DNA of 64,000 nt from Nephrocerus scutellatus (GCA_947095585.1 OX352761.1:35741777-35805776); one strand, 5' to 3'. Positions 23,000 through 34,715 are shown, numbered from the stretch's first letter. The notes: generated by a model not told the origin, from the sequence alone. Translations and numbers: made by a program.

Positions 23000-23560
23000 A
23001 TCACCTACATAAGGGTGAAAATCTGATCAGTTGCTGGTTTGCCTGGGATGAAGCCACACTGTTACGGGCCAATAATGACTTAAGCGTATTGCTATCCTGT
23101 TTTGAAGTAGAAAATCATATATGAGGTACTCAACCACGTTATACAATGATAATTACTGCTCTTATGATATCTGCTTTCTTATGTACGGGGCATTATGATG
23201 CCTCTTCTTCAGCTTTCTGGTATTACTCTAACTCCAATATGAGAAACTTCTTTTTATGAATTGCTTGGACTATGTAGGCGCTCCTGATTTAGTCAGCTCC
23301 GCAGTGATTCTGTTTAAACCAGAGACCTTACTATTCGTGAGCCGATTTGTCGCTCCCAAAATGCCATTGTACTGTTCTTCTTAGCTCTATATTTTTCTTC
23401 GCGTGTTTGCGTTCTATGAGATTGTGGCATTTCTCGGTATTCAACATTCTTACATTCAGTCGCTAGCTACGCCTTCCTAAGATGGAGTCTGCGGTACTAA
23501 TGACAGTATTTTAAAGGCGTCCCAATTTCCCAGACATAGAGTTCCCGTTCGACTACTTCT
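23000..23560 (-). pseudogene. RTE-like LINE reverse transcriptase, badly decayed
   Basis: No frame here is long, but on the minus strand successive blocks spell an RT in order. At about 23500-23380 there is ADSILGRR and IERKHAKK. Near 23320 there is GLNRITAELTKSGAP (the usual APGLDGI..ELIKxGA block). Near 23140 is NVVEYLIYDFLLQNRIAI. Near 23060-23010 is GFIPGKPATDQIFTL, matching the GFRxGRSTxDQIFTLR block. At least three frame changes and several stops separate them. The catalytic YADD region is not found, so the 3' half is missing or unreadable. The clade is tentative. Confidence 0.6.
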
Positions 23561-24195
23561 TTTTTTCTTATTATTGTTTAGCTCTTCATAATTTTTATTT
23601 TTTTAAATCATAAAAATTTAAGACAAAAGAACCAAATTTACAAATCTTCATCAAAGCCCTGAATTGGAGGTTTCCCGGGTGAAATTGGCCAAGCTACGAG
23701 GAACCGCAGAGAGTCTTCAAGAAGTCCATTTGAGTTCAGCTTTTTCACTCATCCTTGGTGCAATGTTTGGCGTTGGAGCTAATCGGCTCGATAGTTGTGC
23801 GTGCCTTTTTCGTTTGTTAGGCCTGGTACTACAAACGAATCCGGTACAATTCACTGTCGAGATGGCCTTCAAGAAAGAAGTCAGCTAGTTCCTGAAAGAC
23901 CGAATTTTCAATGGAGGTTCCAAGAATTTTGAGGGCTCACGTATGTTATTTTTTTTTGTAATATTTTCTTGGTCAAGGTTTTTTGTAGTTTTTCTTGGCC
24001 ATGATCCATTCATTAAAGCATTTGGACTCGCGTCGTTTTAGTTTTGTGATCATTCAGGGAGTATTGGCAATAAGTTTAAATATATAAAAAAAAATCTGTC
24101 CGATACTCGCCTTCGGCCCAGCGGTTACTACTGAACTTAATTTTTAATCGGAGAAACGTTTGTAAATCTTAAGAATTAACACAAAACATCATAAA
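23561..24195. other. No gene recognised
   Basis: A frame at 23664-23888 has no recognisable domain. The rest is AT-rich. Confidence 0.4.
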
Positions 24196-24787
24196 AATGA
24201 AATCGTTATGCGGGCGATTTCAATGTACACAATTCTGGGTGGTTTCGCCATTCTGGCCAGACAAAACCCGAAGGAAGGTGTGTTGAGTTATTCGCTGAGT
24301 TTAATCACCTCACTCAGCTTGTAATTGAGCCTACACGAATACCTGACATTGTAAATCATTCCGCAAACACCCTTGACTTATTTCTTACCTCTCGTCCTGA
24401 TAAATACTCCATCAATGTATTATCGCCTCTAGGCTCGTCAGACCATTGTGTATCAGCTAATTTCTCGTTAATAATCCACGTAGCTAGAGAAAAACTCCCA
24501 AAAAAATAGTATGGCAATACAAGAAAGCCAATTGAGACGGCCTTAACAACTTCTTTGGTAGATTTAACTGGTCGCTATTGTTTCGCGATAGCAACGTGGA
24601 TACCGCCGCTGATGCAATCACAAACATCATTCTTATTGGTGTGAGAAAGCTTATCCATTTCAGGAATAAGTCGATTAAACCAAAGGAAGATGGATGGAAT
24701 AACTCGAGCTGAAAAGATGCTTCTAGGATTAGAGAGGTATGCTTTCAGTCTTACAAGGCAACCCCTGCTGAGGAAAACCGAACAAAT

Positions 24788-25831
24788 TTGAAACGAGCCA
24801 GAAATGATTGCAATGCCCATCTTCGGCGAGTGAAAATCGTCTACGACCAAAAATTGAGGCAAAAAATACTACAATGTCCCAAAGGTCGTAAAATTTTTTG
24901 GTCATTCGCGAAAAGAATCAAAAATACAGCCTCGTCGGCCATTCCAACGCTCATTTATAATGACACTCCAATTGTCAACTCTAAAGGCAAAGCCAATCTG
25001 TTTCCTGTACATTTTGCAGCTAGCTCCACGCTTCCAGATTGTGCATTGATGCCGCCTGCACCTCAGAGTATTGAACACTCTATGGGACAGATCTTCATTC
25101 GTACTCGTGCAGTTGCTAGAGTTTTAAACGATCTCAACATTCACAAATCCGCTGGGCCAGATGGTATTTCCCCACTAGTTCTGAAGAGGTGTTCTTCCAA
25201 GCTGGCATTACCATTGCGTGAGCTTTTTCATCTATCCTATTCTTCTGGACTCTTCCCGAGAAGTTGGAAAACAGCTTTTGTCCAGCCCATACCCAAAAAA
25301 GGCGAGCCGTCGTCTCCTTCTTCGTACCGACCCATAGCACTTACATCCATTCTTTCCAAGGTCATGGAAACGCTGATAAATTTTCAGCTCATGAAATATC
25401 TTGAAACTAATGACCGGCAGTACGGATTTCGTGGGCAACGCTCTACTGGTGATTTGATGGCATATCTCACCTAACAATGGAACCGGTCTTTGCATCAATT
25501 TGGAGAAAGCAAAGCTGTTGCACTCGATATCTCTAAGGTATTTGACATAGTTTGGCATCAAGCTCTTTTGTCCAATATGCGTGCTTATGGAGTTGATGAT
25601 AAGCTGATTCACTCGATTAGAAGCTATATTTTAGACCGCTCAATTCAAGTTGTATATGATGGTTTCAAGTCTGGCGTTCCCCAGGGCTCTATTTTGTCCC
25701 CGACACTTTTCCTCATTTTTATTAATGATCTCTTATCTTTGACTTCTAATCCAATTCACTTTTTCGCTGACTACACAACTCTCAGCTTCTCATATAAGTT
25801 TGAGGAACGTCCCTCCACTTCTCTTGTGTAA
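24788..25831 (+). pseudogene. Reverse transcriptase of CR1/Jockey-like LINE copy 1
   Basis: The first open block (24788-25474) contains HKSAGPDGISPLVLKRC, WKTAFVQPIPKKGEPSS, YRPIALTSILSKVMETL and DRQYGFRGQRSTGDL, the fingers and palm of a LINE RT. A TAA stop (CTAACA where copy 3 has GAACAG) ends it. The frame continues from 25490 with KAVALDISKVFDIVWH, SGVPQGSILSPTLFLIF and FADY at the catalytic box. Tyr in place of the second Asp should abolish catalysis. Against copy 3, the words EILS before DRQYGF and seven residues before GVPQG are missing, each as an in-frame deletion. A TAA at 25829-25831 closes this block. Confidence 0.85.
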
Positions 25832-26658
25832 CTCAAACAACTACGTATATTAAGTACGTTAAATTCTGACCTAGACAGCATAATACAATGGGGAGAAATC
25901 AATCGAGTAGAATTTAAAACTTCCAAAGCCCAATTCTGTCTCCTGTTGTCTAAGCGAATCCTAAATCCCATGTCATTATCTATGAATGGCACTTGCATCG
26001 AAGAAACTGAAAATCTCGCGCAATTCTTGGTATGTGCGTTAACGTCAAGCTTCGTTGGAATGACCACATATTTACCGTCGCTAAAAATGTTGCAAAATGT
26101 TTAGGTTTTCTAGCCCGGTGCAAGAAATATTTCACTCCCTCTGATCTGGCTACCGTATACAAGGCTTTTTTTCGCCCAAAACTTGAGTACAATTGCCATA
26201 TCTAGTCTGGTGCGCCTAAGACTACTTTGCATCAGATAGATAGAATACAAAACCGCGCGATAAAACTTATCGGTGACAAAAATATAGCGAAATCAATAGA
26301 TTCGCTTGAACACCGCAGGAACGTTTCTTGCTTGTCACTGTTTTATCGCTTCTTCTACCAGCGGTGCCCAAGAGAAATAGCCAGCAGCATGCCACCTCTC
26401 CTTGAATTCAACCGCAATACTCGTGGCGCTCTAAATGCTCATCAGTTTACCCTCAAGCCCATCTTCGGAAGTACATTTAAATTCAGGGATTCGTTCTTCA
26501 GCCGTACAACACGTATGTGGAATGCTATGCCAAGCTCTGTCTTCCCACATCACTATGATCCAAACGCATTCAAAAGAGAAGCTTATAGACATCTCCTTTT
26601 TTTCTCCTCCTTTTCCTTAACGCCCACGCTGTGCCAAGCATATAGCCGACCATTATAA
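25832..26658 (+). pseudogene. C-terminal region of CR1/Jockey-like LINE copy 1
   Basis: Right after the RT the frame goes on through SDLDSIIQWGEINRVEF and NGTCIEETENLAQ, with a frameshift near 26025 and a stop near 26203. The last open block (26227-26658) has HQIDRIQNRAIKLIGD, VSCLSLFYRFFYQRCPREIA and a terminal MWNAMPSSVFPHHYD segment. The equivalent in copy 3 is continuous, so these breaks are specific to this copy. Confidence 0.8.
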
Positions 26659-26707
26659 GGGTGCGAACCTCTTTAAGCGTGCACGAATTATAAAAAATAA
26701 AAAAACC

Positions 26708-29395
26708 CTTTTCAATCAAAGGCGATCCTACGATTCGTCATGTAAGAATTTCGTCTCGAGTACCGAGTGGTTTTTGCTTAATCTCCAAATCTTGGATCCG
26801 TATGTAGCTAGTCATACGATATTTTCTGATTCGTACACCTGCAGGGGTGATGTTCAAATTAAGTTTCCTGATTTAAAGATAGGCTCCGCTGCTTTAAGCA
26901 ACCAAATGTGCTACCATATTCAGGTGAAGGAGTTGTTCCGATATCTACAACTACTGCCGAAGATGAAATCAGATGTGCTAATGACTGTTGCACTGCTATT
27001 CTTCTAGATCCCGAATGTAGACATTCCCTTGATTAAGGGTGACTCCTACAGCTGGTTTGCTGCTGTAAGCTGTTTCTTATTAGCTTCTTATTGAATGTTG
27101 TAATTTTTCGATAAATGTTTTCCAATTTATTTTAACGGTAAAAATACTAATTTTATCGAAGTTTCGAAGTTTTGGTCAATAAATCGGCAATGAGTACTAA
27201 GTACCATTTGAAATGGAAACTATTCTGCATTTTTGCCAGCAATAACTCTTTAAGGTTTCTCCTTGTTTGGTTCGTTTCAGAGAACGGTAGTTCTTTGCAA
27301 CTTAAGCCAGGTAAGCAAAGCTTCATTTTTCTTCCTTTTTGTTTTTTATAACATTTGTTAACGAGTTTTCTTTAGTTTCTCAGTTTCTCACTTAAAAACT
27401 ATTTTAACACCATTTTTCAAAATTAAAATTTTTTTTTAGAAATTTTAATTCTGATTTTATATTCTTATTGGGCTGTAATGGTTTCATAATTTGTATTTTT
27501 ATTTAAATAATATTATTGCTATGAAATACCTATTTTATATGAACTTTAATTTAATAGCATTTAAATTTTTTAATTCATTTTCTTAGGTTTCTAATTAATT
27601 TGCTGTCAGATATCACACTTGTTGCCATTACGAAAAATAAAAATTAAACTTAACTATCCCGCTAAAGCCGGAATTTTATTGGAATTCGCTATGTTAAACA
27701 CTTATTCATATACGTCTTTTATGCAGGCAAGCACGCTTACACATTCACGTCAATATAATATTTCTTGGCGCCACTATAACTATAAAAACTTACGACAAAA
27801 ATTAAATGACTTAAACTGGCCCATTCATTATGACGACGCCGTCGAATTTAAAGTCCGTTCAGAATCTTCTTGATAGTCGTCCACAGCCAAACACATATAA
27901 AAAGAAACGATTAACAAAAAGAACAAACAAAACATACATATCAACCAAGAACCAAGTAGGTGCACTGGCACTGGCTCCGCACTTGGAACTCCAAACGGCA
28001 TATGAGAACACAAAAAGATATATTCTTATATGTGCATGGTTGAATCTTAAATAAGAAAAGTGGACATGGAAAAATGGGGAACATTCGTGCGGACCGAACT
28101 GGAACTTATCTGCTCTTATTATGATTTATGCACAAGGAGTCCCTAAATAATAAATAATATGAAATGTCGAGTAAAATAAATCTTTTCGAGTTTGTAATGT
28201 GTCCATCATCCGTCCGAAAATCTATCCTTTGGCGATTAGTACGTTGCGCCGCAAGCGTGTGATTTTACATCGTCATTTTTATAGTGACTCTTTAAATATT
28301 GCAGACTCCAAAGGGTCTTTTCCCAATAGAAGAAGCAGGAAAAATAAGAGTTAAAAGGTGTTTTTTGTGCAATGTGACTTAAATCTGTCAAATTAGTCTT
28401 GCTGATATCTTTGCCGTTGCCTGTTGTTGGTTCTTTGTCATAAGGACAAGACCTTAAATAAGCAGCATATTTTTGTTTCACAAGTAAACTGTGGAAATGT
28501 TGAATACTTGTATTGTCATGTAACTATGCACAAGCAATAAATGGGTGATAATTATTTGTTTGGACTGCACAGCTGGCTAAATTTTCTTTCATTTGTATAA
28601 AATACGTAACAACTACATATATCCCGAATTTTAAAAATGTATATTATTTTCTTAAAAAATTAAATATTTGTAATCTAAGGGGAAGTATTTAAATTTCTAA
28701 GCATTTAGCAGAAAACTAACCACTCTGAACAAAAAATAGCAAGACATTTCATATAAACCTCGAGCTTTACGTCCAAATCATTTATAATTATGTTGACGTT
28801 TTAAATTTTTAGCTTTGTATACCGAATATGTACATATTATATATTCATAATTATAAAGAATTCATGAATCAATAAAAGTTGATGATATGGCCTGGACGTG
28901 CATGTGCATCAGGAACATACTCGTAACTGCTATTATAAAATAAGGCTTTTAAGCAGAGTTTCATCTTTAAATACTAGTTCTAGTAAAAAATGGAGGCGTG
29001 GCCACAATACGACGGGGCTGGAATCTTCAGTAAATGTATATTACATTTTTTTTTAATTTTACTTCTTTTTTAAAATTTCTTTTGCACTCAACAGATTTCT
29101 CATAAGTGCTATATTTTTTGAAATATTTGCAAAAACTCGAAAAACTGTCCAAGTAAAGTGCCACTTCCGGTTGGCCGATTTCAGCCAAAATCAACTGGGA
29201 CCTCCCAATTTATGTAAAACGCTTACATATGAATTTAAATCCCCATCGATTCAACCGTCTTGGCTGTAGAGTGGATACAGGCGGACAGAGATTTTTTTGC
29301 TTTTTCTGACTCATGAGATACGGAAATGGGTAAAACTACAAAAATCCCGAGTTCAAAAATTTCCATGATTACTGTACTTCCTTTTACTATGTAAA
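26708..29395. other. No gene recognised
   Basis: Mostly AT-rich. A frame at 27619-27873 contains YKNLRQKLNDLNWPIHYDD, which faintly recalls the linker between endonuclease and RT in LINEs, but nothing nearby supports it. The stretch 29130-29300 (cacttccggttggccgattt, gtggatacaggcggacagag) has the feel of a LINE 3' untranslated region. Both are weak. Confidence 0.3.
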
Positions 29396-29830
29396 TAGAA
29401 GCTATCTATTAGACCGCTTAATTCAAGATGTATTGGACGGTTTCAAGTCTAAAGTTCATAACTTAAATGGTGGCATTCCCCAGGGTGATTGAGCACCACA
29501 GGAACGTTTGTCTTGCCACTGTTTTATCGCTTCTTCCATCAGCGGTGCTCAAGAGAAATAGCCAGCTGCATGCCACCTCTCCTTGAATTCAACCGTTCTA
29601 AATGCTCATCAGTTTACCCTTAAGCCCATCTTCGGATGTTCAGTTAAGTTCAGGAATTCGTTCTTCAGCCGTACAACTCGTAAGTGTAACGCTCTGCCAA
29701 GCTCTGTCTTTCCACAGGCATTCAAAACACAGCTCATAGATATCTCCTCTTTTCTCCTCCTTTTCCTTAACGCCCACGCTGTGCCAAGCATATAGCCGAG
29801 CATTATAAGGGTTCGATCCCCTTATTATCG
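29396..29830 (+). mobile_element. CR1/Jockey-like LINE, copy 2 (internally deleted)
   Basis: Begins agaagctatctattagaccg (as at 25619 in copy 1) and keeps the GIPQG turn. It then jumps at about 29490 straight to gagcaccacaggaacg (as at 26307), a loss of roughly 600 bp including the catalytic box. The end block (29583-29795) matches copies 1 and 3 to AVPSI. The 3' end lacks the A-rich tail and has cccttattatcgcagg instead. Confidence 0.85.
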
Positions 29831-29970
29831 CAGGTAATAAGTCACCTAATTATTAATATGGAAACTTGCAATAATGTTCATGATTTATCCAGATCAAAAA
29901 CTGTCTAGATGCCGTTTATAGGACTCAAACTGTCATATCATAAATTTCGACTAGTTGCAAAAAAAATTGA

Positions 29971-30339
29971 TTGAAATTCGGATTCAATATTGAACTTGTA
30001 GAAGAGCAGAATGAAAATGCAGTTTACCTTTTACCTCTACTTATAAGAGCTAATGTCGAAGATGTGCCAGTTATTTATTTTATAAACATTGATGCAAATG
30101 CTTTAACAGAGTCTGAAGAATTTGAATTCGCTACTTTAGAAGCAATGAATGTTTCGTCAGATGACGAAGAATCTGATGATTTTCGGAGCTCTTCAAGCGT
30201 TTCAATTTCTGGAATTGCAGCAGTTAATGCTCTAGAAATTGTACGTTATTATGCAGTTGAAAATGGTAGTCAAAGCATAATTAACAGTTGCTTTTTGCTA
30301 AGCAATGAAAGAAAATATCGGATTATTTTCATTGAGTGA
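29971..30339 (+). pseudogene. Possible pogo/Tigger-type transposase C-terminus
   Basis: An open frame of 122 codons, the longest here without an obvious home. It is acidic in the middle (SSDDEESDDF) and ends in a helical segment VNALEIVRYYAVENG followed by a few hydrophobic residues. The order INIDAN..., acidic Ser/Asp stretch, then xxALExVxxYxxxxG resembles the C-terminal tail of pogo/Tigger (CENP-B-related) transposases. No DDE core or CENP-B helix-turn-helix is found upstream, so if it is one it is only the tail. It might instead be a host exon. It is AT-rich like its surroundings. Confidence 0.35.
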
Positions 30340-31960
30340 CAGTTTTTTTTTATTAAAATGAATTGGTTCTTTGTGTGTTTGTTATAATGAATAATGTTTT
30401 TTTTAAATGAATTAAGTTTTTTGTTTAATTAAGTAACTTTTTTTGTAAACTGAACTATGTTTTTTATTCTTAACGTTATTTTTTATACTAAATAATTTTT
30501 ATAACTCTATTAATTTTTTTGTAGGATGATGATGCGTCTTCGTTTCAATGATGTTAATTCTGTTTAAACCTTTGTAACCGGAAAACCTGCTAAAACTTTA
30601 AGGAGTACCGACCGCTTCCGCATTAGGCAGTTTTTACTGTATTTCTTAATTATACTCACTTCGTTTGGCAGAGGAAATCAACAGTAGGCATCTCCAATCT
30701 GACTCTAAATTTATTATTGTCTTCAAATGTGGCACGCTCCACATTTGCTGCATTAAGTGTTAATTATACATACTTGTAAATATTGTTTTCCGAACGCAGA
30801 AAGTATTTTTTTTATCAATGCGAACACACATCATGTCAAAGAGAGCTAGTAAAAATTATATTCCCTACGGATTTCCATCCACAAATAGAGAGAGTAAGCA
30901 ATTAAAATTGATCACGTTCGATTGGAGCCTGTCTGGTCAATAGATGCCGCATTTATCGTATACAACTTGCCACCCGAAAAAAGCATATGGCGGCGTTTGC
31001 AGCAAATGATTGCCACAGGGGCTATATGATACCTATGGGTTTTTTTTTGCTTTAGTCGATCACATACATTATTCATTGAAAACATTCCGCCTGTCAGTTC
31101 CGCAGTGTTTTTGTGCCAAATTTTTCATAATATTTCTTACTTTTTTCCGATTATGTCACAGAAAAGATCACAAAGTGCGTGCAATGCCTAGTGACTGCGT
31201 CGATGCTTATCAACAAAAACACGATACGGTTTTGAGCAGTGAGAACTGCACAAGGAGGCAATCTCAAAATGAAATATATGATGCGAAAGATTGATACCTT
31301 CTGCCTTCTTCTTGTCGTGGTATGACAGAAAGATGTTATTAATGTCCAATGCGGTAGGTTTGATTTGACGTTGTAATGAATGACAGAGTCCATTCGGAAA
31401 AGAAATGTTTTTTTTTTTACTTTACTCTAAAGAATATCAATGGAAAAGTCGCGCAAATCGCTTTCAAATGGGTTAAGAAGCGATGACGATTACCCATCAA
31501 CGTATGTACATACGAGCACTTCTATTGGAACGAAATGATCAATGTGTTGTCCGCGGAGCTCTGATGTGCCAACTTTTTGCGAGAAATGGAAAAGACCAAA
31601 ATGATCAACCACACATAGTGCAGGTAGCAGGCTAGCACGAGCATAAGCGATAAAAACTTTCAGAGAAGTTAATTCTCAATACTACGAGTAATTATAATTT
31701 CAGTGTTTTAATTGCGTTGCAGTGAGTCAGCTGTTGACATTCTCTTTTGATTGCCGATCGATGATGTGTCTCCCTACTTCAAAGAATGCCGTATTAAGAG
31801 TTTTTATCACACGTCATTACTGTTCTAAGGCTTTAATGTCCTTAAATTAAATTAAATAAATTCTACCATCTATAAAATATATTAACTAGATGTTTTACAC
31901 GCAATTAGACATAAACGGAAGAATTGTCAAAAATGTATACGCATGTACAATAGACTACTT
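30340..31960. other. No gene recognised
   Basis: AT-rich to 30540, then moderately mixed sequence with frames at 31010-31294 (plus) and 31151-31393 (minus) that overlap each other and show no domain. Confidence 0.4.
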
Positions 31961-31964
31961 AATA

Positions 31965-32150
31965 TTTTTTCACACGCCCATAGACGAGAGTGGCTGTTTC
32001 ATACACTATAACCTAGCTTCGAAAGTAGCCGTTATACACACTAGTGAGTTAACATATAAAATACATTTGTTATTTACTGCAGTCACAGCAAACACACATT
32101 CCCAGAGTAATTTTGCATTGCGCATAACCGGTTTCGCAGACACCAGGCGG
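31965..32150 (+). repeat. Family B repeat, copy 2 (partial)
   Basis: Starts cacacgcccatagacgagag. Contains ttatttactgcagtcacagc and cattgcgcataaccggtttc. Breaks off where the other copies continue to the second half. Confidence 0.8.
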
Positions 32151-32218
32151 CCATATATTGTTCTTTACAGCTTATCTGCAAACGGTGTTTTTCTTTTATT
32201 TAGCTTTTTGGAGTTTAT

Positions 32219-32619
32219 TGGAGTTCACTCCTTAATAATCGATTTTCATATATAGAAAAAAATTACACAATAAATTATATGAAAATAATATATGAAAACG
32301 AGTTTTAACAAATCGAGCGTTAACAAAAGCGTTAGCAAAAAGTGAAGTCGTTAGTTTTTGACCTTTCACACGACCTAGAGAGCTGAAATGTTTTGAACAG
32401 CTATATCTCACACAGCACTTTTGATATTCCGCGTGTGACGCGTGTTGCGCATCATGTGCCGAACCGTTATATATCGGCTTCTACTAGTCAGAATTTGATG
32501 AGACTGTTTTAAAACAATTGGTAAGCGCTTGGCTTGCGATGACGTAATTTGTGACATGCATGGCGTGTGGCGCGTGTTATATATGATAATCGATTCTTAA
32601 GGATTAAGGAGTAAACTCC
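32219..32619. mobile_element. TIR-bounded repeat carrying family C sequence
   Basis: The left end ggagttcactccttaataat and right end (reverse complement) ggagtttactccttaatcct, each followed by an aatcgatt.tcatata motif, form imperfect inverted repeats of about 35-40 bp. The interior has family C landmarks (cacgacctagagagctgaaa and gtgtgacgcgtgttgcgc; second cluster gcgtgtggcgcgtg near 32565). No coding frame is seen. Confidence 0.55.
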
Positions 32620-32864
32620 AGTCGAGCGTCGGAGCTGACACGTACCTTTTTTGTTTATTTAAAAAACATTTATACTTCAAAGTTACTTAAATCTTACATT
32701 CAAAAAATCCCTTAATCCTGTCCAAACTTCCTTTTATAGTTTGAGTGCTATCAAGACCTATAAAAAAAAACTTCCCATAATATTTAATATTATTTGTAGC
32801 GTTTAAGAAAAAAAAAGAAAATTGCGTGAACGTGTGAACCTTTGGAATTGGATCACCTCCCAAA
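32620..32864. other. No gene seen
   Basis: Short AT-rich spacer. Confidence 0.5.
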
Positions 32865-33082
32865 GTTCCTCTTAAGGCCACCTATGTACCACCTCAAGAC
32901 CCCCAAGAAGCCAATTAAGACTTTCTGACGACCACCTCAAGAACTTCCAAAGACCCCCTCAAGACTCACCTCATAATTCCTTTAAGACCCTCTCAATATG
33001 TCTTTAAGACCCCACTTATGGCCCTCTTAATAACCCCTCAAACTCCCTCAACGCCCTCAAGACCAATTCAAGACCACCAAAG
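32865..33082 (+). repeat. CCCCTCAAGAC minisatellite, locus 1
   Basis: Degenerate run of about 11-18-bp words such as accccctcaagactc, tttaagaccctctcaa and ccctcaagaccaatt. The same words occur at 51425-51735, and as the complement (gggtcttttgggg) at 59465-59870. Confidence 0.8.
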
Positions 33083-33132
33083 TTTTGTCATCAAAGATAT
33101 ATATGTGTGCAAAGTTTGAATAAAACCAGTTA
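33083..33132 (+). repeat. Family A repeat, copy 4, left part
   Basis: Has tgtcatcaaagatatatatg and gtgcaaagtttgaataaaac, then is cut by the LOA-like LINE. The family text resumes at 34058. Confidence 0.75.
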
Positions 33133-34057
33133 GGTTAGGTTAGGCTGCTTTTGCACACTTAGACCGAAGTACGGTCCATTGTGATACCACAGGATCAGAG
33201 CCTTTCCCCTTTTGTTATAGAGCCCATTTTGTGCTCCTTGTAAATTTTAGGATGTCTCCCACTTTGCAGTTTTCGACATCCGATAAGCTGTTTAATTTAC
33301 CATATCCCAGATATTTTTGTCTTCTGCTTGCAAGAGCCGGGCATGTACACAGAAAATGGGATACTGTTTCCTCCATCTCGGCGTCATAGCAACTTCTACA
33401 GAAGTCATTGAACTCAAGGCCCATCTTTCTCGCATGCACTCCAAGAAGACAGTGCCCCGTTAAAATACCTATAATCATTCTTATATACCTTCTTTGTAGG
33501 GATATCAATGCTCTAGAGCGATTTAAGTCACGCTTAGGCCAGACTTGTTTTGCTATAGTACATGTGGCGGTATGCATCCATCTCGCGTTTGTTAATTTTT
33601 CTGTCTCTTTCCGAAGCATTAACTTGACCGTTAATAACGGTCTTCCTATGCCTGCCCTTTCCGGTAGCAGTTGGAGTTTTGTGCCATTTCTGGCTAATTC
33701 GTCTGCTTTGCAGTTCCCAACGACATCAAAGTGACCGGGGACCCATACTAAGCATATGTTAAAGAACTCACTCATCTCCTTGAGATGTTGTGTGTAATCT
33801 ACGTTCGCCAGTTCGACCTTTAGCGAATTGTTTATCATCGAGTGTCCCGTTTGAATAGGTTTCCACTGACGTGTTGCTGCCTGCCGTATATATCTAAAGG
33901 AGTCAAGTGCAACATTAATTCTAGGGCGCGTGTTGGTGTTTTTTTAGTACTCCACTAATGTGAAGACAGGCTGCCCTTTGCACTTTCTCCAGAATTTTTA
34001 CATAGGTGGATTTTCCAAGAGCCGGCCACCAAACGCTCACACCGTACATGAGTATAA
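33133..34057 (-). mobile_element. LOA-like LINE, 5'-truncated insertion
   Basis: The 3' end is at the left: on the minus strand it finishes ...gtgcaaaagcagcctaaccta with CCTAA-type repeats. The 5' end is truncated at 34057. Flanks aaaaccagtta (33122-33132) and aaaatcagtta (34058-34068) are an 11-bp target-site duplication with one difference. On both sides lies the same family A unit, now split. The coding part is the C-terminal third (RNase H end and cysteine tail) plus an upstream piece of the RT thumb. Confidence 0.8.
33215..34050 (-). pseudogene. RNase H and cysteine-rich tail of the LOA-like LINE
   Basis: The main frame (33838-33215, 207 codons) contains the RNase H C-terminal motif VWVPGHFDVVGN followed by KADELARNG, then ISLQRRYIRMIIGILTGHC and HARKMGLEF. 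A Cys/His cluster CRSCYDAEMEETVSHFLC...C is characteristic of R1/LOA/I-type polyproteins. Upstream (34050-33840, shifted) I can still read pieces resembling VWWPALGKSTYVKILEKVQ and RQAATRQWKPIQTG, the segment between RT and RNase H. The N-terminal RNase H residues are not readable in a single frame. The copy is inactive through truncation. Confidence 0.8.
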
Positions 34058-34455
34058 AAAATCAGTTAAATCTTGAAAAAAATGATATGGGAGCTCCTCT
34101 GACCTGTGGCTCGATCAATTCAAAATTTGTAGAGAAAGTGTTTTCATCCGAGATACATACGTATGAATAAAATCGGGCTAATTTTGGAAATATTTATATG
34201 AGAGCCCCTTGGATTTGGGATCCTGTCACTTACAAATTTGTACAGAAAGTGCGTTGTCATCGGAGCACCTAGGTCATGGGTTCTCATCACTTAAATTTTT
34301 TATATAAAAATTGTTGTCATCGGAGATACATATGCGTGCAAAGTTTAAATTATATCGGCTTTTAGGAAGTGGCTTAAATAAAATGATCACAAAATTTGGC
34401 CGGCCAGCCACAAACAACCAAGCACACATCCGAACACGAAGATAATATATGGAAT
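34058..34455 (+). repeat. Family A repeat, copy 4, right part
   Basis: Continues the unit interrupted at 33132 with tgaaaaaaatgatatgggag, then two further units. Ends with ggaagtggcttaaataaaat, a reduced gccagcc run and gaagataatatatggaattt. Confidence 0.8.
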
Positions 34456-34459
34456 TTAA

Positions 34460-34715
34460 AAAAAAACAACCCATAAAAATTAAAATTTTGAATAAAACCA
34501 GTTTTAATTTGAAAAAAATTTATGTGGGAGCACCTTTTCACTGGGTCCCGATAATTTATAAAATTTTACAGAATGATTTGTCATCGGAAATACACATGTG
34601 TGCAAAGTTTGTATAAAATCGGATTAATGTTAAAAAGAAGTACTACATGGGAGCTCCTCGACACTGGCGTCCAATCACTACCAAATTTTTACAAAAAGTG
34701 TTGTCACCGGGACAA
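34460..34715 (+). repeat. Family A repeat, copy 5 (3' truncated)
   Basis: Starts immediately after copy 4 with aacaacccataaaaattaaa, so the two are head-to-tail. Contains two units and stops at gtgttgtcaccgggacaac. Confidence 0.8.

Larger units (their letters stand above)
24196..26707 (+). mobile_element. CR1/Jockey-like LINE, copy 1 (5' truncated)
   Basis: Starts inside the endonuclease at GDFNVHNSGW (about 24208) and keeps LDLFLTSRPDKYS and SSDH of the endonuclease C-terminus. The connector, RT, thumb and C-terminal region follow, and the 3' end is ttataaaaaataaaaaaacc (26688-26707). Two other copies are at 29396-29830 (plus) and 39031-41730 (minus). The clade is a judgement: no RNase H domain, one ORF with APE endonuclease and RT, and FxDD-type catalytic box. 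Confidence 0.85.

Noticed and set aside
33128..33145. TTAGG insect telomere repeat
   Set aside because: Only about three units, and they form the 3' tail of the LOA-like LINE next to a target-site duplication.
33408..33734. Plus-strand 108-codon frame
   Set aside because: It is the antisense shadow of the LOA-like RNase H/cysteine-tail frame on the minus strand.
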